Counted from the stretch's first letter, positions 1-10,549 are shown. The stretch is DNA of 64,000 bases from Apodospora peruviana (GCA_033439685.1 JAUEDM010000002.1:868001-932000), one strand, 5' to 3'. The notes: generated from the sequence alone by a model not told the origin. Made by a program: numbers and translations.

Positions 1-646
1 TCCCGGCAGTAGGTCTAGAATGTTTTTGAGTGGTAGCTATCGTGGCCATCAAGGATTAGCAGCCGGTATGTGCCCTTCATATGAGATGCTGTGTGAAAAT
101 CAAAGTGCCGAATCCAATCCATGCCTTTCTCATTCGTTGTCCAGACATTATCAGTTGTTGCAATACGCCATGCACTCTTGATACCAGTTGGCAAGCTGAT
201 ATTGCCCAGCTAAGATGATAAATGGTGGGATGGCCCAGCCTAGAGCATTCACTCCTTGGATGACTGTAGCCCACTCACGATTGCCAGGCTGGGCCTGTTT
301 AGCACTACTACGGTCATCAGAGGTAGTAACTACCATGGTGGCGATAATAATGCCCATCATAAATCCAGTCTCGTCGAAGCTATATGAGTCGTGTCCAGGA
401 TGCCTTAATGACCTTAATATTATGCACAAGCGCAAACCACTCGTGAATATTATTTGGATCTTTGCATTTAGCCCTCTGATAGTCGTATTTACGTGTAAAA
501 CGCGCCCGCAGTTCTGGCTGGCGCTTCACCGAGTTGTGAGCCCAGCTTATGCTGACAGGGGGTGCGTCGCGTTTGCGGAGCAGTTGGTTAGCCATATCTT
601 CCACGTAACAAAGCCGGGACTGAAATGCGCATGCACATAGCTCCAT
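1..646 (-). pseudogene. pogo/Fot1-like DDE transposase fragment, broken
   Basis: Reading the minus strand from 646 to 1, three frames in turn give pieces of one pogo-family (CENP-B/DDE_1) transposase. The N-terminal piece (646-380) carries the end of the helix-turn-helix DNA-binding part. The middle piece (435-151) has the FDETGF motif around the first catalytic Asp, followed by QPGNREWATVIQG. The third piece (about 150-1) carries LLILDGHDSYHS with the second catalytic Asp. Frame changes are needed near 400-430 and near 150. A TAG stop lies at 15-17, where relatives usually read on. The copy runs off the left edge. Such an enzyme would cut and paste its own element, but this copy cannot be active. 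The family call is firm; full element ends are not visible. Confidence 0.85.
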
Positions 647-1716
647 TATATATTAAATAATAGTTTTCTATTCCAAATCCGTAAGTTTGTGTGAGTTGGC
701 TGGAATATTGTATCGTACAGTGCGGCCGTCACTTCGCATGGTGAAAGTAGTGCGACTGCTTTGTTGATGTTGCTTGCAGCTCATAGGCTTAACTTATTGT
801 TCCTTTGAAGAGCTTCCGGGCTAAGAGTACCCTGGCTTCAGTTGTAGGAGAAGACATTTTGGTTTGCTGTGGAAAGTTAATGTTGAGTGTAGCGGAAGCA
901 CGTCGCGTAAAAGTGACCCGCTTGCTTGGATGGCCCGCTCGCTTATCATGCATGTTACCAAATTCTTAATTAATTTTCATTAATTAGTTAAATTAACTTT
1001 AATTAGCTTAACTAGTTTAATAATTAGTTAGCTTTAATTAACTAATTTCACCTAACTAGCTTGGATTATTATAATAAAATTATTCATGGCAACTAACCTA
1101 AATAAATATCTTAATCTAAAGGAGTTAAGCTATTTTTTAAACTAGGTTAAAGGCATTAATTAGGCTAGGTAGCTTAAGAAATTATTTAATTACCTAACTG
1201 GTATATTTATTAAAATATTAATTCTGATAGTTTTTAAGCCTTTAATACCTTAAATGTTTTAAGTATTAAATGTAACTAACCGTAATTAACAATACCCGTA
1301 CAATTATAATAGTTTTATTTTAACCGACAAATTAATATTATATAACTGTAATACTTTTGCCTCCTTTAGTTAATGAAATGATGATTAAAAGTTTAGTAGT
1401 TTATAAGTTTGAAATTAATTAATTGAAGTTAGTTGAAACTAGTTAATTAATCAAAATTAATTAATTGTAATTAATTTGGTTAGTTAGTTATCTAGTAACT
1501 TTATTAGCTTAATTATCTAATTACGATTAATATAATTAAATGTTAGTTAATAATTGGCTATTTAACTAGTGAATTAATTAATCGGTTATTATTAAATTGA
1601 ATATAAAGCGGTAATATATAGCGGTAAATGTAGGCTTAAAAATAAGCGTTACGAGGTATAAGGATTAGTAAGGTGTGGAAAGAGGAAGTGCTTTATAATA
1701 AGTAAATTAAGCTAAG
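647..1716. other. AT-rich gene-free stretch, RIP-like
   Basis: From about 950 on, the sequence is dominated by TTAATTAA-, TTAGTTAA- and TATTA-like words and is very poor in G and C. No reading frame of useful length is present. This is the base composition expected of a repeat mutated by RIP, although the source element is no longer recognisable. The part from 647 to 950 is less skewed and may be the 5' flank of the transposase. Confidence 0.6.
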
Positions 1717-2099
1717 TGTAACAACCTGTGTATGGGTGTTCTTGACAACACAAGAATCACAAGAGTGTCTGTCTGTTGCTCCTCAGATCCACAAGGGGGT
1801 TAGTTCTTAGGTAGGGGGTAATCACAAAGTGTGTCGGTTCCAAAGAACACACAAGATGCGCAGTTGACACAACAACTATTACCAAAGCACTTATATTGAC
1901 TACTGCTGTAATAAATTATCCAAGAAAGTGCCCGACTCTCGCGACTATATAGACATCCTACGACCAATGATAATAGACCCGAAGTCCAGGCCGCTCGGGA
2001 CCGGCTGGCAGTTGGCGCCAGTTGTCCGTCCCATGGTCCCGATTCCTTAGGCCTTTGGGGCCGCCATTTGCCCTCTTAGCCAATCCGGTACGTGACACA
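1717..2099 (-). mobile_element. Solo-LTR-like element, family A (inverted copy)
   Basis: The segment begins TGTAACAACC and ends GTGACACA. Read on the minus strand, it aligns with the element at 8963-9405. The strongest match is 1717-1900 against 9240-9405, including the shared word AGATGCGCAGTTGACACAAC. Similarity continues weakly to about 1975 and is then lost, although both copies close with a similar terminus. The flanks are CTAAG on the left and CTAGA on the right, which is only an imperfect target duplication. No internal retroelement coding region is attached, so a solo LTR is the simplest reading. Confidence 0.65.
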
Positions 2100-2668
2100 C
2101 TAGAGATTAATTAGGATAATTTCTAAGCTCTTTCTTGATTTTGTAGGTAGTGGTGCATGGCCATTCTTAGTTGGTGAAGTGATTTGTCAGCTTAATTGCG
2201 ATAACAAACAATATCTTAACCTGCTAAATAGCTCGTATTGCTTTGGCAGTACGCCGGCTTCTTAGAGGGTCTATCGGCTGAAGCCGATGGAAGTTTGAGG
2301 CAATACCAGGTTAACCTTCACAGGCCTGTAAAAGCGGAAAAACTGCTTGTCCAGCATTTTAATCTTCTCGGGGAAGCCCCCAATGTTGGGAGAAGATATG
2401 GCATATTGTTATGTAATGCGGGGTTTTAAATCAATTACCTATTTATATATCTCATTTTGGTGGTTAGGTTAATCTTGATTAACTAGCTTTGACTTACTTA
2501 ATTAGCTAAACTTGTTTTAATTAATTAGTTTTAACTTATTTTAATTAAGTAGCTTTAATTAATTACATAGCCCCAAATAATTAATCTTGATTAACTTTAA
2601 TTTATTAAATGAATGATAAGTAGTTCGTGAATGTTATAAATCATTAATTAACTGAAAAGGCTAATGAC
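2100..2668. other. No gene seen; AT-rich
   Basis: The first 340 bases have near-normal composition, with only a 63-codon open stretch (2238-2429) that resembles nothing recognised. From about 2440 the sequence becomes AT-rich with repeated TTAATTAA-type words. Nothing functional is supported. Confidence 0.5.
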
Positions 2669-2830
2669 TGTGACAGTCGGTGCGATTGAGCATTGATGAA
2701 TTGATTGCAACCGTTAACGATATATAACCCATTAGAATTCCAAAGGTTAGCACCTTTGGTATTCTGGCATCCTTTTACAATTGAGGGTGGTTTGGTGTAA
2801 TGGTTTAGGTCATTACACTGGCTCGTCACA
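2669..2830 (-). mobile_element. Short LTR-like element, family B (inverted copy without nested insert)
   Basis: The element starts TGTGACAG and ends CTCGTCACA. Read in reverse, it matches both halves of the element at 7679-7967. The middle 122 bases present in that copy, plus one 5-base duplicate, are absent here, so this copy preserves the empty site. The termini form a short inverted repeat TGTGAC/GTCACA. No clean 5-base target duplication is visible around this copy. It has no coding capacity. Confidence 0.75.
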
Positions 2831-4444
2831 CTAATGTAATTAATATAATCAACTAGATAAGACAGCTAACCTATTAAAACCCATAATTAACGTATATTAC
2901 TACTATTCACCCGGTATTACTTACATACATGTTATAATTATTATATACCTACTATATTAATACTACTCTGTATCATGGAGTTAGCTTAGCTAGCATCTGA
3001 CAGTTATAACCTTATGGCCTTTCTAGCTTATGTCAACAATAACCCCTAGATAATTCAGCCTTTAGTTATCCGACCGCACCCTATATAGTGGATCTGCGTA
3101 GTTATAACTGCATATTCATTCTTTTTCTCCTTTATAGAACATTCATTAATCTACGTCTTACAACTACATTAATCTTCTAGTTTTACAAGCCCGTTATATT
3201 ATGTTTTTATGCCCTTTAAATAACTGCGGCTATGCATTATGTAGGTAGATATCTGCGTCTGTGGCTACGCTTTAGAAACATACAGTCGCTATAACAAATT
3301 TCTTTCTTCCTATTACTCTACCTAGGGTACACACTCCATTGTGTTCCGCACAACCTCCCGCATTACGATAAGTAGCTCCGCTAACCTCCCGTAAGCAGGT
3401 AAGCCGGCCGAACAAAAGTAGTAATTCGCCGTCGCGATCAGTCAATTAGTGGTAGAAATTGTATTCCTCTGGGCCGCTGCCCAGCTAGGTTGACCGTTAG
3501 ACACCAAACGGGGCTCCCGCACCTCAACACCTTCGACGGTACTAACATTGAACTATAGCTTATATTAATAAAGGTTAAACCTTATACTGGTAGTGAGGTA
3601 ATTAGTAACCTCCGTACGTAATTTTAGTACGTATTTGCGTATTTTACACCCCTTATACTGCGGAATGTCTTATCTTTTACAAAAATCCCTTATATTAGTT
3701 AAGACTTCAAACCGTCTTTCCAAAAAGCTCCGTATAGCGTACGACGCACCATACGTTGTTTAAAAGGCAGTCTAGGAGCTGGCTTCTATTAAGCAAAAAG
3801 TGGGTATGCTATAATCCGCTTTCATCCTACGTTTCGAAAAGTTAATATACTATACAGGTGCTAAAAGCTGGCTAAACGTAGCGAAAGTTAATACTTTGGT
3901 TATTGTACTTAACAAACAGTAGAGAAAACGGTTAGGGGAAACCCGATATCCTAGAAGTAGTACTTCCTTTTGCTAAGCTACCTCCGTAAGCCCGCTAGTA
4001 ATAAATTCTTTTTTTCTACTGTACTCACTACGGCTAGCATTTCTAACGCCGGTAACCTTATAGATGCTAGTGTTAACAATACGTAAGTTTAACGAGCGCC
4101 TCCCATAAAGGGTTTGTTGTAAAAGAAGAGATAGAGGCAGGAAAGCCATTATACCCAATGCGGTAGCTTAGATTATTAGCGAAGCTACTGTAAAAGAATA
4201 GCAACGTCCCCGTTAGCAAGGTGTTTTTGTACTGTAGGGAGGGTAGTATTGTAAAGAGGGTAGCAGTAACGACAATGAGAATAATAGCGATTAACAACTG
4301 GTAAAGAGTTAGAACAACTTAACATACGTAAGTCTGCCTTTGTGCATGCGTCGCGTTGAGCTAAGTGTGGTAATTTATAGGGCGAAGAAATGCTAGCGGT
4401 TTTAATTAGTCTGTCGAGAACAAAGCTTTTGGAGCGAGGGTAGG
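2831..4444. other. Degenerate AT-rich repeat DNA, no gene
   Basis: The 1.6 kb stretch mixes AT-rich sequence with more balanced patches (3360-3540 and 3660-3960) that could be decayed retroelement interior. The longest open frames are 61-89 codons and are not recognised. Stops are frequent in all frames. I see no RNA gene or promoter that can be defended. Confidence 0.5.
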
Positions 4445-4663
4445 TGTTAGACACGGGGTTTTACTGGCTGCAGTGGTAATAGTAAGGACTGCTCATGGCT
4501 GTAGATTTTTATGTTGCAGAATTAACCTAGAACTATGGAAGGATTCTGTCCTCTTTATAGTTGTGGCTGCGCAGGCCACAACGCCGAACTAGCGGCAGTT
4601 GTGACGCGAGCCTTCCACGACTTTCAGCGTCAAGCGGGGGGTTGTTGCGCCCAGCACGTGCCA
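4445..4663 (+). mobile_element. LTR-like repeat, family C, copy 1
   Basis: This 219-base segment begins TGTTAGACACG and ends CAGCACGTGCCA. It is a clear inverted copy of 11101-11318, sharing for instance AATAGTAAGGACTGCTCATG. Similarity falls off sharply at both TG and CA ends, as expected for an LTR. The flanks GTAGG and CTATC do not form a target duplication, so the LTR reading is likely but not proven. Confidence 0.6.
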
Positions 4664-5099
4664 CTATCCCCTCTTGTTTACATCATATAGTTTGTTGTAT
4701 AGCCCTTGTGTCTAAGTTGAATCGCTCACTTACAGTTGCTAATACAGTGCATAGTTCACTGTATTCCTGCTCTATTGTTCCACCCTACGGCTTCCGAACC
4801 GCTGTCGCTTCCGCATTCTTCTGCTATGCAGAGTGCAGGCCATACTACGACTTGCACCACCTTTGATAGGGCTAAAGGTGTAGTAGCCCTGTAGAAGTAG
4901 TTCACCTTAACAACAATACGATTAGGCAGTTTAACTTATTTTTTGTAAAGTTTATATATAGAAGTTTATAATTTATTATAATAAAAGCTACGCTTGTGCA
5001 CCTTTTATATAGCTACTATTTATAAAAATCTAACAATTTTAAGGTAGATTTTATAAACTTAAACCCGTGGTTAAAAATTACATTAGCGGGAAAATGCCC
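4664..5099. other. No gene seen
   Basis: The segment is of balanced composition to about 4870 and AT-rich afterwards. It lies between two repeats (families C and D) that recur in the same relative order and spacing, inverted, at 10.55-11.32 kb. The interior itself does not visibly match there. It may be interior sequence of a compound repeat that has diverged. Confidence 0.4.
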
Positions 5100-5250
5100 T
5101 GGGTAACTACTATAGTAGGTAGGCCTAGACTACAGCGACTGTTAACTATTAGTGGTTCAACTACTTTAGGTGGCTCAACTTTGCTAGTCACACAGTAAGG
5201 CCCTGTAATGCTTTGGGGGGTCCCCCTTAAAGCTTTCAGTGGCTGTTAAC
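5100..5250 (+). repeat. Dispersed repeat family D, copy 1
   Basis: The core ACTACTATAGTAGG followed by CCTAGACTACAGCGACT is found again, inverted, near 10,640-10,700. Similarity continues through AGTGGTT(C/T)AACTACT and the CCCCTTAAAG region. The family has no coding potential that I can see. Confidence 0.6.
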
Positions 5251-5379
5251 AGGCCGCGCAAAGCTCTTACCCCTTCAAACCACGTAACGCTCCTACCCCG
5301 ACCGGGCCGAACGGCCCGGCACAACCACAGCACTCCTGCCTTTTTTGGTCAATTAACAAGCCAGTCCACTGGCAAGCCA

Positions 5380-5800
5380 GAAGCCAGTCAAAGCTAGTTG
5401 GAGCCAGTCGAACCAGACGGTTGGAGCCAATCGAATCCAGTCAATCAAAACTAATCGAAGCCAGTCCAGCCGGTCTAGGCCAGCCAGTCGGAACCAGTCA
5501 ACCGACAAGCCAGTCTTCAAAGCAATAGTCAATCCAGTAAATCAGCCGATGCAGCTAATCAACCGCTACAACTAAAACAGTCAAACGACAATTAGCGGTT
5601 GGCCAAATAATCTACGGTCGGCTAATTGTTAAACCAGTCGTTAAACCAGTCGTTAAACCAGTCGTTAAACCAGTCGTTAAGCCAGTAAGTTAGCCGATTC
5701 AGCCAATAAACAATCACAATTAACATAACTAAATGTCAATTAACAATCGGTATTTTCACAGTCGGCCACTCAACGCTCTACCAGTCAATCGGCGTTCAGC
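5380..5800. repeat. Degenerate CCAGT(C)-rich repeat field
   Basis: The segment is built from dozens of imperfect short words such as CCAGTCGAA, GCCAGTC and CCAGTCAATC, on a C/A-rich strand with few Gs. It reads as a decayed short-period satellite. It contains the cleaner 12-base tandem array at 5628-5687. A G/C palindrome, GGGCCGAACGGCCC, lies just upstream near 5306. Confidence 0.6.
5628..5687. repeat. 12-base tandem repeat, five units
   Basis: The unit GTTAAACCAGTC occurs four times perfectly and once as GTTAAGCCAGTA. Confidence 0.9.
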
Positions 5801-6415
<615 letters not shown>

Positions 6416-7186
6416 CCGGTCGAGTCCGAAGCTCTGCTCTCTCCCATCTTCGTGTCAACGGTCCTCGAGGCCAAACACCATATGACTAGGTGTTTGACAG
6501 TCTCATGACCTTTGCAGTACTCGCAAAATGGTGTTGCAATTCCTGTAACAGCCCGTTTGAACAGAAAGTTCCGGAGCCCAATAGCACCAGTTCGAATTTG
6601 GACAGTGAGCTTTGTGCCTTGTTGAGGCCTTCATGTCTCTTGAGTGTTTTGTCTGAAGATGGTCTCTTTCTGATGGTCTTGATCATTCAATGGCTTCGTC
6701 GTTGCCCGGCCATTCCGTCCTCTTAACCATCTTTCCCTCAATGCCTCCTCAACTAGCCTGTCCGTGTCGGTGGTTCCCTCGGTCCAGGCTGCAATCGTTA
6801 TGGCGACTTCTTCTACCTTTGTTGGCCTCTGTGGCCCGGCGGTTTGTGGTCGGCTTCTTTTGTCTCTCCTCGGCTTGAGCCTCTGGTGTAGTTTGGTGCA
6901 GGCCTCGTGAATGATGCTTCTCTGGGGCCTTGGTTCCCGCTTGGTCATCGGCAAGGGTGGCCTGTTGAAGCCGGGCTTCAAAGTCTGCTAGCCGTTTGTG
7001 CAAGTACAGATCTAACAGCGGTACCCACGTCTCGGTTTTTAGGTTGCGAATTGGCATTGACTTGAAGGCTCCTGCAGTATACTGTCCGTAGGCTTCTGTT
7101 CTGGGCCTTTGTGAGTGCTCCGGTAATTCCTCTTGTCGCTGGCTCGCCTCCCTTTCGGGTGGGGTCTGAGAGGGCTTTGTTCTCAC
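6416..7186 (-). pseudogene. LINE (non-LTR retrotransposon) ORF2 C-terminal fragment
   Basis: The minus strand from about 7186 to 6416 gives parts of the C-terminal region of a fungal Tad-like LINE polyprotein, which copies element RNA into DNA. Upstream is the stretch FKSMPIRNLKTETWVPLLDL typical of the segment after the reverse transcriptase. Next comes HEGLNKAQSSL and then a CCHC knuckle, FCEYCKGHETVKHLVIWC. At least two frame changes (near 6900 and 6600) are needed to join these, so it is dead and 5'-truncated. The fragment is GC-richer than its surroundings, so it was inserted or spared after the AT-rich DNA formed. It ends at the TAA array. Confidence 0.75.
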
Positions 7187-7673
7187 GATAAATAAATATA
7201 ATATAAAGTATACCTACTTATTAGTAAATAGCTAAAGAAGTAAGTATTTTCAAAAGTGCAATAATAACTACGCAAAGGAAAGTTATAAGTATATACGGTA
7301 GCTTATATAATTGTAAAACAAAAGCGTTTATAATAGTTATAACTATTATTATCAATACAAGTATGAGATATATTATTCCCCCCTTAGGTAATATAACGAA
7401 TCCCTTTTACTAATAACCTCTTTAAAAGTCTTTTTCTTTTACTATTTTACATCGATTAAGTACCGTATTATATTTACGCCTAGTTAAAATAATATTATAT
7501 TACTATCTCTTATATTAATTACTTAATCTTTACTAACTACCTTAAGTATCAGATACGTATTAATTAAGTACCTTACTTAGTATCGTTATTAAGTATATTA
7601 CTAATATTAGTATTACGCTACGTTATACCAATTATATTAGTTAATATAACTCTACGTTATACTAATTGCCCTA
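7187..7673. other. AT-rich gene-free stretch
   Basis: Dominated by TA-rich words such as ATTAAGTA and TATATTA, with no open frame of note. RIP-like composition. Confidence 0.6.
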
Positions 7674-7678
7674 GTATT

Positions 7679-7967
7679 TGTGACGAGCCAGTGCTATGAC
7701 CAAACCATTACACCAAACCACCCTCAATCGCAAAAGGATGCCATAATACCAAAGGTGCCTGTGACAAATCAGCCAATAGTACACAACCATACCAGTGCGC
7801 CATGCCAGCCCTGTAAAAGGAAGCCAGAATTCTAAGTCGAAAACTCTGGAATACTGTACGGTTTATATAGCCTACGTCACAGTGCCAACCTTCAAAATTC
7901 TAATGGGTTATATACCGTTGACGGTCACAATCAATTCGATCAAGGCTAAATTGCACCGACCGTCACA
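7679..7967 (+). mobile_element. Short LTR-like element, family B, with perfect GTATT target duplication
   Basis: The element begins TGTGACGAGCC and ends GACCGTCACA, so its ends form the inverted repeat TGTGACG/CGTCACA. It is flanked by GTATT at 7674-7678 and again at 7968-7972. A 5-base duplication and TG...CA ends are what an LTR-retrotransposon integrase leaves, so a solo LTR of a small element is likely. A TIR-type miniature element is the alternative. It is interrupted by a nested 122-base insertion; without that insert it is about 162 bases, the size of the copy at 2669-2830. Confidence 0.8.
7760..7881 (+). mobile_element. 122-base element nested inside family B, target duplication GTGCC
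   Basis: It begins TGTGACAAATC and ends CTACGTCACA, and is flanked by GTGCC at 7755-7759 and 7882-7886. The family B copy at 2669-2830 shows the uninterrupted site with a single copy of this pentamer (as GTGCT). Its ends resemble those of its host element (TGTGAC/GTCACA). It is too short to code for anything and must be mobilised in trans. Confidence 0.8.
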
Positions 7968-8089
7968 GTATTATGCGTATTAATTACATTACCTTAATAT
8001 TGCTATTACGTATTATTATTACCTTAATATTAATTATTTAAATATTATATTGATTTTAATATGTTTTCTATATATTGATATTGCAAAAG

Positions 8090-8186
8090 AAGTGAGGTAC
8101 CAGAGTTGCCTCTAGACCGTAGAATTTAACTACATGAGCCTGCACGATCCAGACTTACTAGCTACTACCATGAATTTTCTGCATCA
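8090..8186 (-). repeat. 97-base repeat family R, inverted intact copy
   Basis: On the minus strand this reads GATGCAG(A/G)AAATTC...GTAGTAGCTAGTAAGTCTGG...CTCACTTC, matching 9758-9855 closely. It also matches the split copy at 8911-8962 plus 9406-9458. It shows the uninterrupted insertion site used by the LTR at 8963. Confidence 0.8.
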
Positions 8187-8200
8187 TATATATACGCTTG

Positions 8201-8262
8201 ATGGCGGAATCCACGCTCACAACATGAGTACAATGTAATAGTACGTATGGTATGGTTTGGTG
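8201..8262 (+). repeat. 62-base direct repeat, copy 1
   Basis: ATGGCGGAATCCACGCTCAC opens a 62-base segment that recurs at 8394-8455 with about half a dozen differences, mostly C/T and A/G transitions. The spacing is 193 bases. Confidence 0.85.
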
Positions 8263-8393
8263 TTTTGCTTTGTACGAGGCTGAAAACTTGCGATCGTTGC
8301 AGGCAGCACGATTTGACGCGCGCGGGCTTTTGGTTGGTAATTTTTGCCGTCTTACCAGACGGGACTGTATTCAACAGTTGCAGCTACCATTTA

Positions 8394-8455
8394 ATGGCGG
8401 AATCCACGCTCACAACATGCGTACAATGCAATAATACGTATGGTGTGGTTTGGTG
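8394..8455 (+). repeat. 62-base direct repeat, copy 2
   Basis: Second copy of the 8201-8262 repeat. The 131 bases between the copies are GC-richer and include the palindromic patch GCGCGC. Either a small tandem duplication or the two ends of a short element would explain the arrangement. Confidence 0.85.
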
Positions 8456-8910
8456 GAAAGAAGTGTGTAAAAATTGACAGAAGCTGCAAGAGCTGCAGAG
8501 GTCTTATGCTCTCTGCAGACCCCGCGCTAGTCTACTTTGGCCTAGTTCCTATGGTGGGGCCCTGGCTTTTATAAGCCGGGGGCCCGTGCTAACTCACGTG
8601 CCACCCCAACATACTCTATCTACTACGTCATGATGGCAGTACTGTATCAACGCTATTAATTCTTTATTTAATATTATCATAAGATAACAGTAATTTTGTA
8701 ACTAAATAATAGCATACATATTATTAATAATAATAAGTTTATTCTTAGGTAGTACGTACGTTATTAATTAGTAATTACTATACTATGGTTATATTATTAA
8801 TAGGTAGTGCATGTACGGCTACTATAATAATGGCCTTAATAAGGTGTGCTATTAATAGTAATAGCTTTAGCGGTTATTAAGGCTTATAATAAGGAGCATT
8901 AAAGGTTATT
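8456..8910. other. No gene seen
   Basis: The first 170 bases have normal composition with a CTGCAGA...TCTGCAGA inverted word near 8490-8520. The remainder (8640-8905) is AT-rich. No open frame is recognised. Confidence 0.4.
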
Positions 8911-8962
8911 GATGCAGGAAATTCGTGGTAGTAGCTAGTAAGTCTGTATTGTACAGGTTTAT
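8911..8962 (+). repeat. Repeat family R, left half interrupted by LTR
   Basis: GATGCAGGAAATTCGTGGTA through CAGGTTTAT equals the first half of the intact repeat at 9758-9855. It is cut exactly where the LTR starts; the right half resumes at 9406. Confidence 0.85.
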
Positions 8963-9405
8963 TGTTACGAACCCCGATTGGAGGATTAGGCGAGGGAGTC
9001 CCTGGGCCTATCAGAGGGTGCTCTGCGGGACACAGGGTCTTGGCACAGAGCAGTTGTGCTCTGTGTGCTCTGTGGCGTTATGACGGAAAGGACGGAGCGG
9101 TTGCGCTCTGTGTGCTCTGCTGCTCTGTTGCAGAGGCAACAGAACAACAGGCTGGCACTTCTATTGGTTGTAGCATTTCTATAGTTGCGAGAGTCTGGCA
9201 CTCTCGAGGATGGATTTATTACGGCAGTAATTAATACACTTTGGCAATAGTTGTTGTGTCAACTGCGCATCTTGTGTGTTCAGTGGAACCGATACTCTTT
9301 GTGATTACCCCCTACCTAAGACCTAACCTCCTTGTGGCTCTGTAGAGCAACAGACTCTTGTGAGCCTTGTATCGTCAAGGCTACGCCCATACACAGGTTG
9401 TCACA
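8963..9405 (+). mobile_element. Solo LTR, family A, 443 bases, with 5-base target duplication
   Basis: The element starts TGTTACGAACC and ends GGTTGTCACA. It is flanked by TTTAT (8958-8962) and CTTAT (9406-9410). The single difference is a C-to-T change, as RIP or ordinary deamination would cause. The flanks joined together rebuild the family R repeat, present uninterrupted at 9758-9855 and 8090-8186, so both boundaries are exact. The interior contains repeated CTCTGTGTGCTCTG words. No retroelement interior is attached, so it arose by recombination between two LTRs or is a fragment of a small element. Confidence 0.9.
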
Positions 9406-9458
9406 CTTATCTAGTTGAATTCCAAGATTTAGATGCAACTCTAGTACATCACTTCTTT
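9406..9458 (+). repeat. Repeat family R, right half interrupted by LTR
   Basis: CTTATCTAGTTGAATTCC through CATCACTTCT matches the second half of 9758-9855. Confidence 0.85.
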
Positions 9459-9757
9459 TGCGGTGTCAAATGGAAGCTGCGACTGGTCTAGGCAAGCCGG
9501 TCGGGTGCGCACCATAAAGTGGTAGGGTATGAGCTACCGAGGCGATAATAAATCCCGCGTTTCGCGGCAGTGCACGAATGTCCGTTCAATTGACTTGCCA
9601 TCAACAGGGTTGGGAGTTCATAACCCCTTTGCGCTACCAGGCTGTGGTGGCCGCCTTCCTCGGGAAAAAGTGGCATCTTGTAAGACTCTAAGACTAGTTG
9701 AGCGGTATCCCTCCTAGCTAGCGAGGTTGATAGAATTCCTTTACTGAGCCAGCATTT
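9459..9757. other. No gene seen
   Basis: Sequence of normal composition without a recognised frame. It separates two copies of repeat R. Confidence 0.4.
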
Positions 9758-9855
9758 GATGCAGGAAATCCGTGGTAGTAGCTAGTAAGTCTGGATCGTT
9801 CAGGCTTATCTAGTTGAATTTCAAGCTCTAGTGGCAACTCTGGTACCTCACTTCT
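9758..9855 (+). repeat. Repeat family R, intact copy (empty site)
   Basis: The repeat reads continuously through CAGGCTTATCTAGTTGAA, the target into which the family A LTR went in the neighbouring copy. Its right end stops at ACTTC, where a new element-like sequence beginning TGTCACGG takes over. The other two copies instead continue with TTTTGC. Confidence 0.85.
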
Positions 9856-10533
9856 GTCACGGCCGGCGTCGGGGATCGATGGACAAACTCATCAATTGGG
9901 CGCTATCAACGGGGATTCTAAACTGGAGAGGAAAGGAAAGAAAAGAACAATCCTCGGAGCGCGAAGCGCGACAAGCTTCATCGTGGGGTGGGTGCTGAGG
10001 GAAGCAAGAAGAAGGCCTGTAGTACAGAGCCAGAAGGGCAGTTACAGTGAACTATGCACTGTATAACAACTGGGTTGCAGAGCTTGGTAAGTTACAACTC
10101 TTGAGTTGTTATGACTGCTTGAAAGAAAAATGGAATTGCTTTCTATCTTGTTGCTTGCTTATTGCTTGCTTGCTTATTTGGGGAATACTAAGTACAGGAG
10201 AGGAGAGGGCCTATTATAGGCTGTGTGGGCTTCTCGAGCTTTCTATTCTACTAGTACAAAACTGGAACAGTAAAGTTCTAGTAAGTTCTGCCACGTAATC
10301 TGTGATTGCGAGGCTTGTGGCTCTAGAAGATTCAGTGGAGTTTATACCCCCTGAATGGTTTAGGGGTGTTGAACGCCCTGTATTCTAGAGCTTTCGAAGC
10401 CTGACAGGGACCCGGTGGGCCCTGTAGTTTAGAGGCTTCTACCTTGCAAGGCACTGGGTGCGTACCTGCAGTTCAGTGTAAGTGTCCTGTAAGTCAGGGC
10501 ATTTACAGGGCATTCAGAGGCTAGAAATTAACA
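9855..10533 (+). mobile_element. Probable LTR or LTR fragment of another retroelement
   Basis: Immediately after the point where repeat R copies diverge, the sequence begins TGTCACGGCCGG, a common start for fungal LTRs, and continues with GC-rich, gene-free DNA. A possible right end is TTAACA at 10,533, but no matching target duplication (ACTTC expected) is found there. The right boundary is therefore a guess and the element may be truncated. It includes CTTGCTT-rich short repeats near 10,150. Confidence 0.45.
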
Positions 10534-10549
10534 AATACTTATATTATAT

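Noticed and set aside
5628..5687. CRISPR array
   Set aside because: The units are directly adjacent 12-base tandem repeats without spacers, in a eukaryotic genome.
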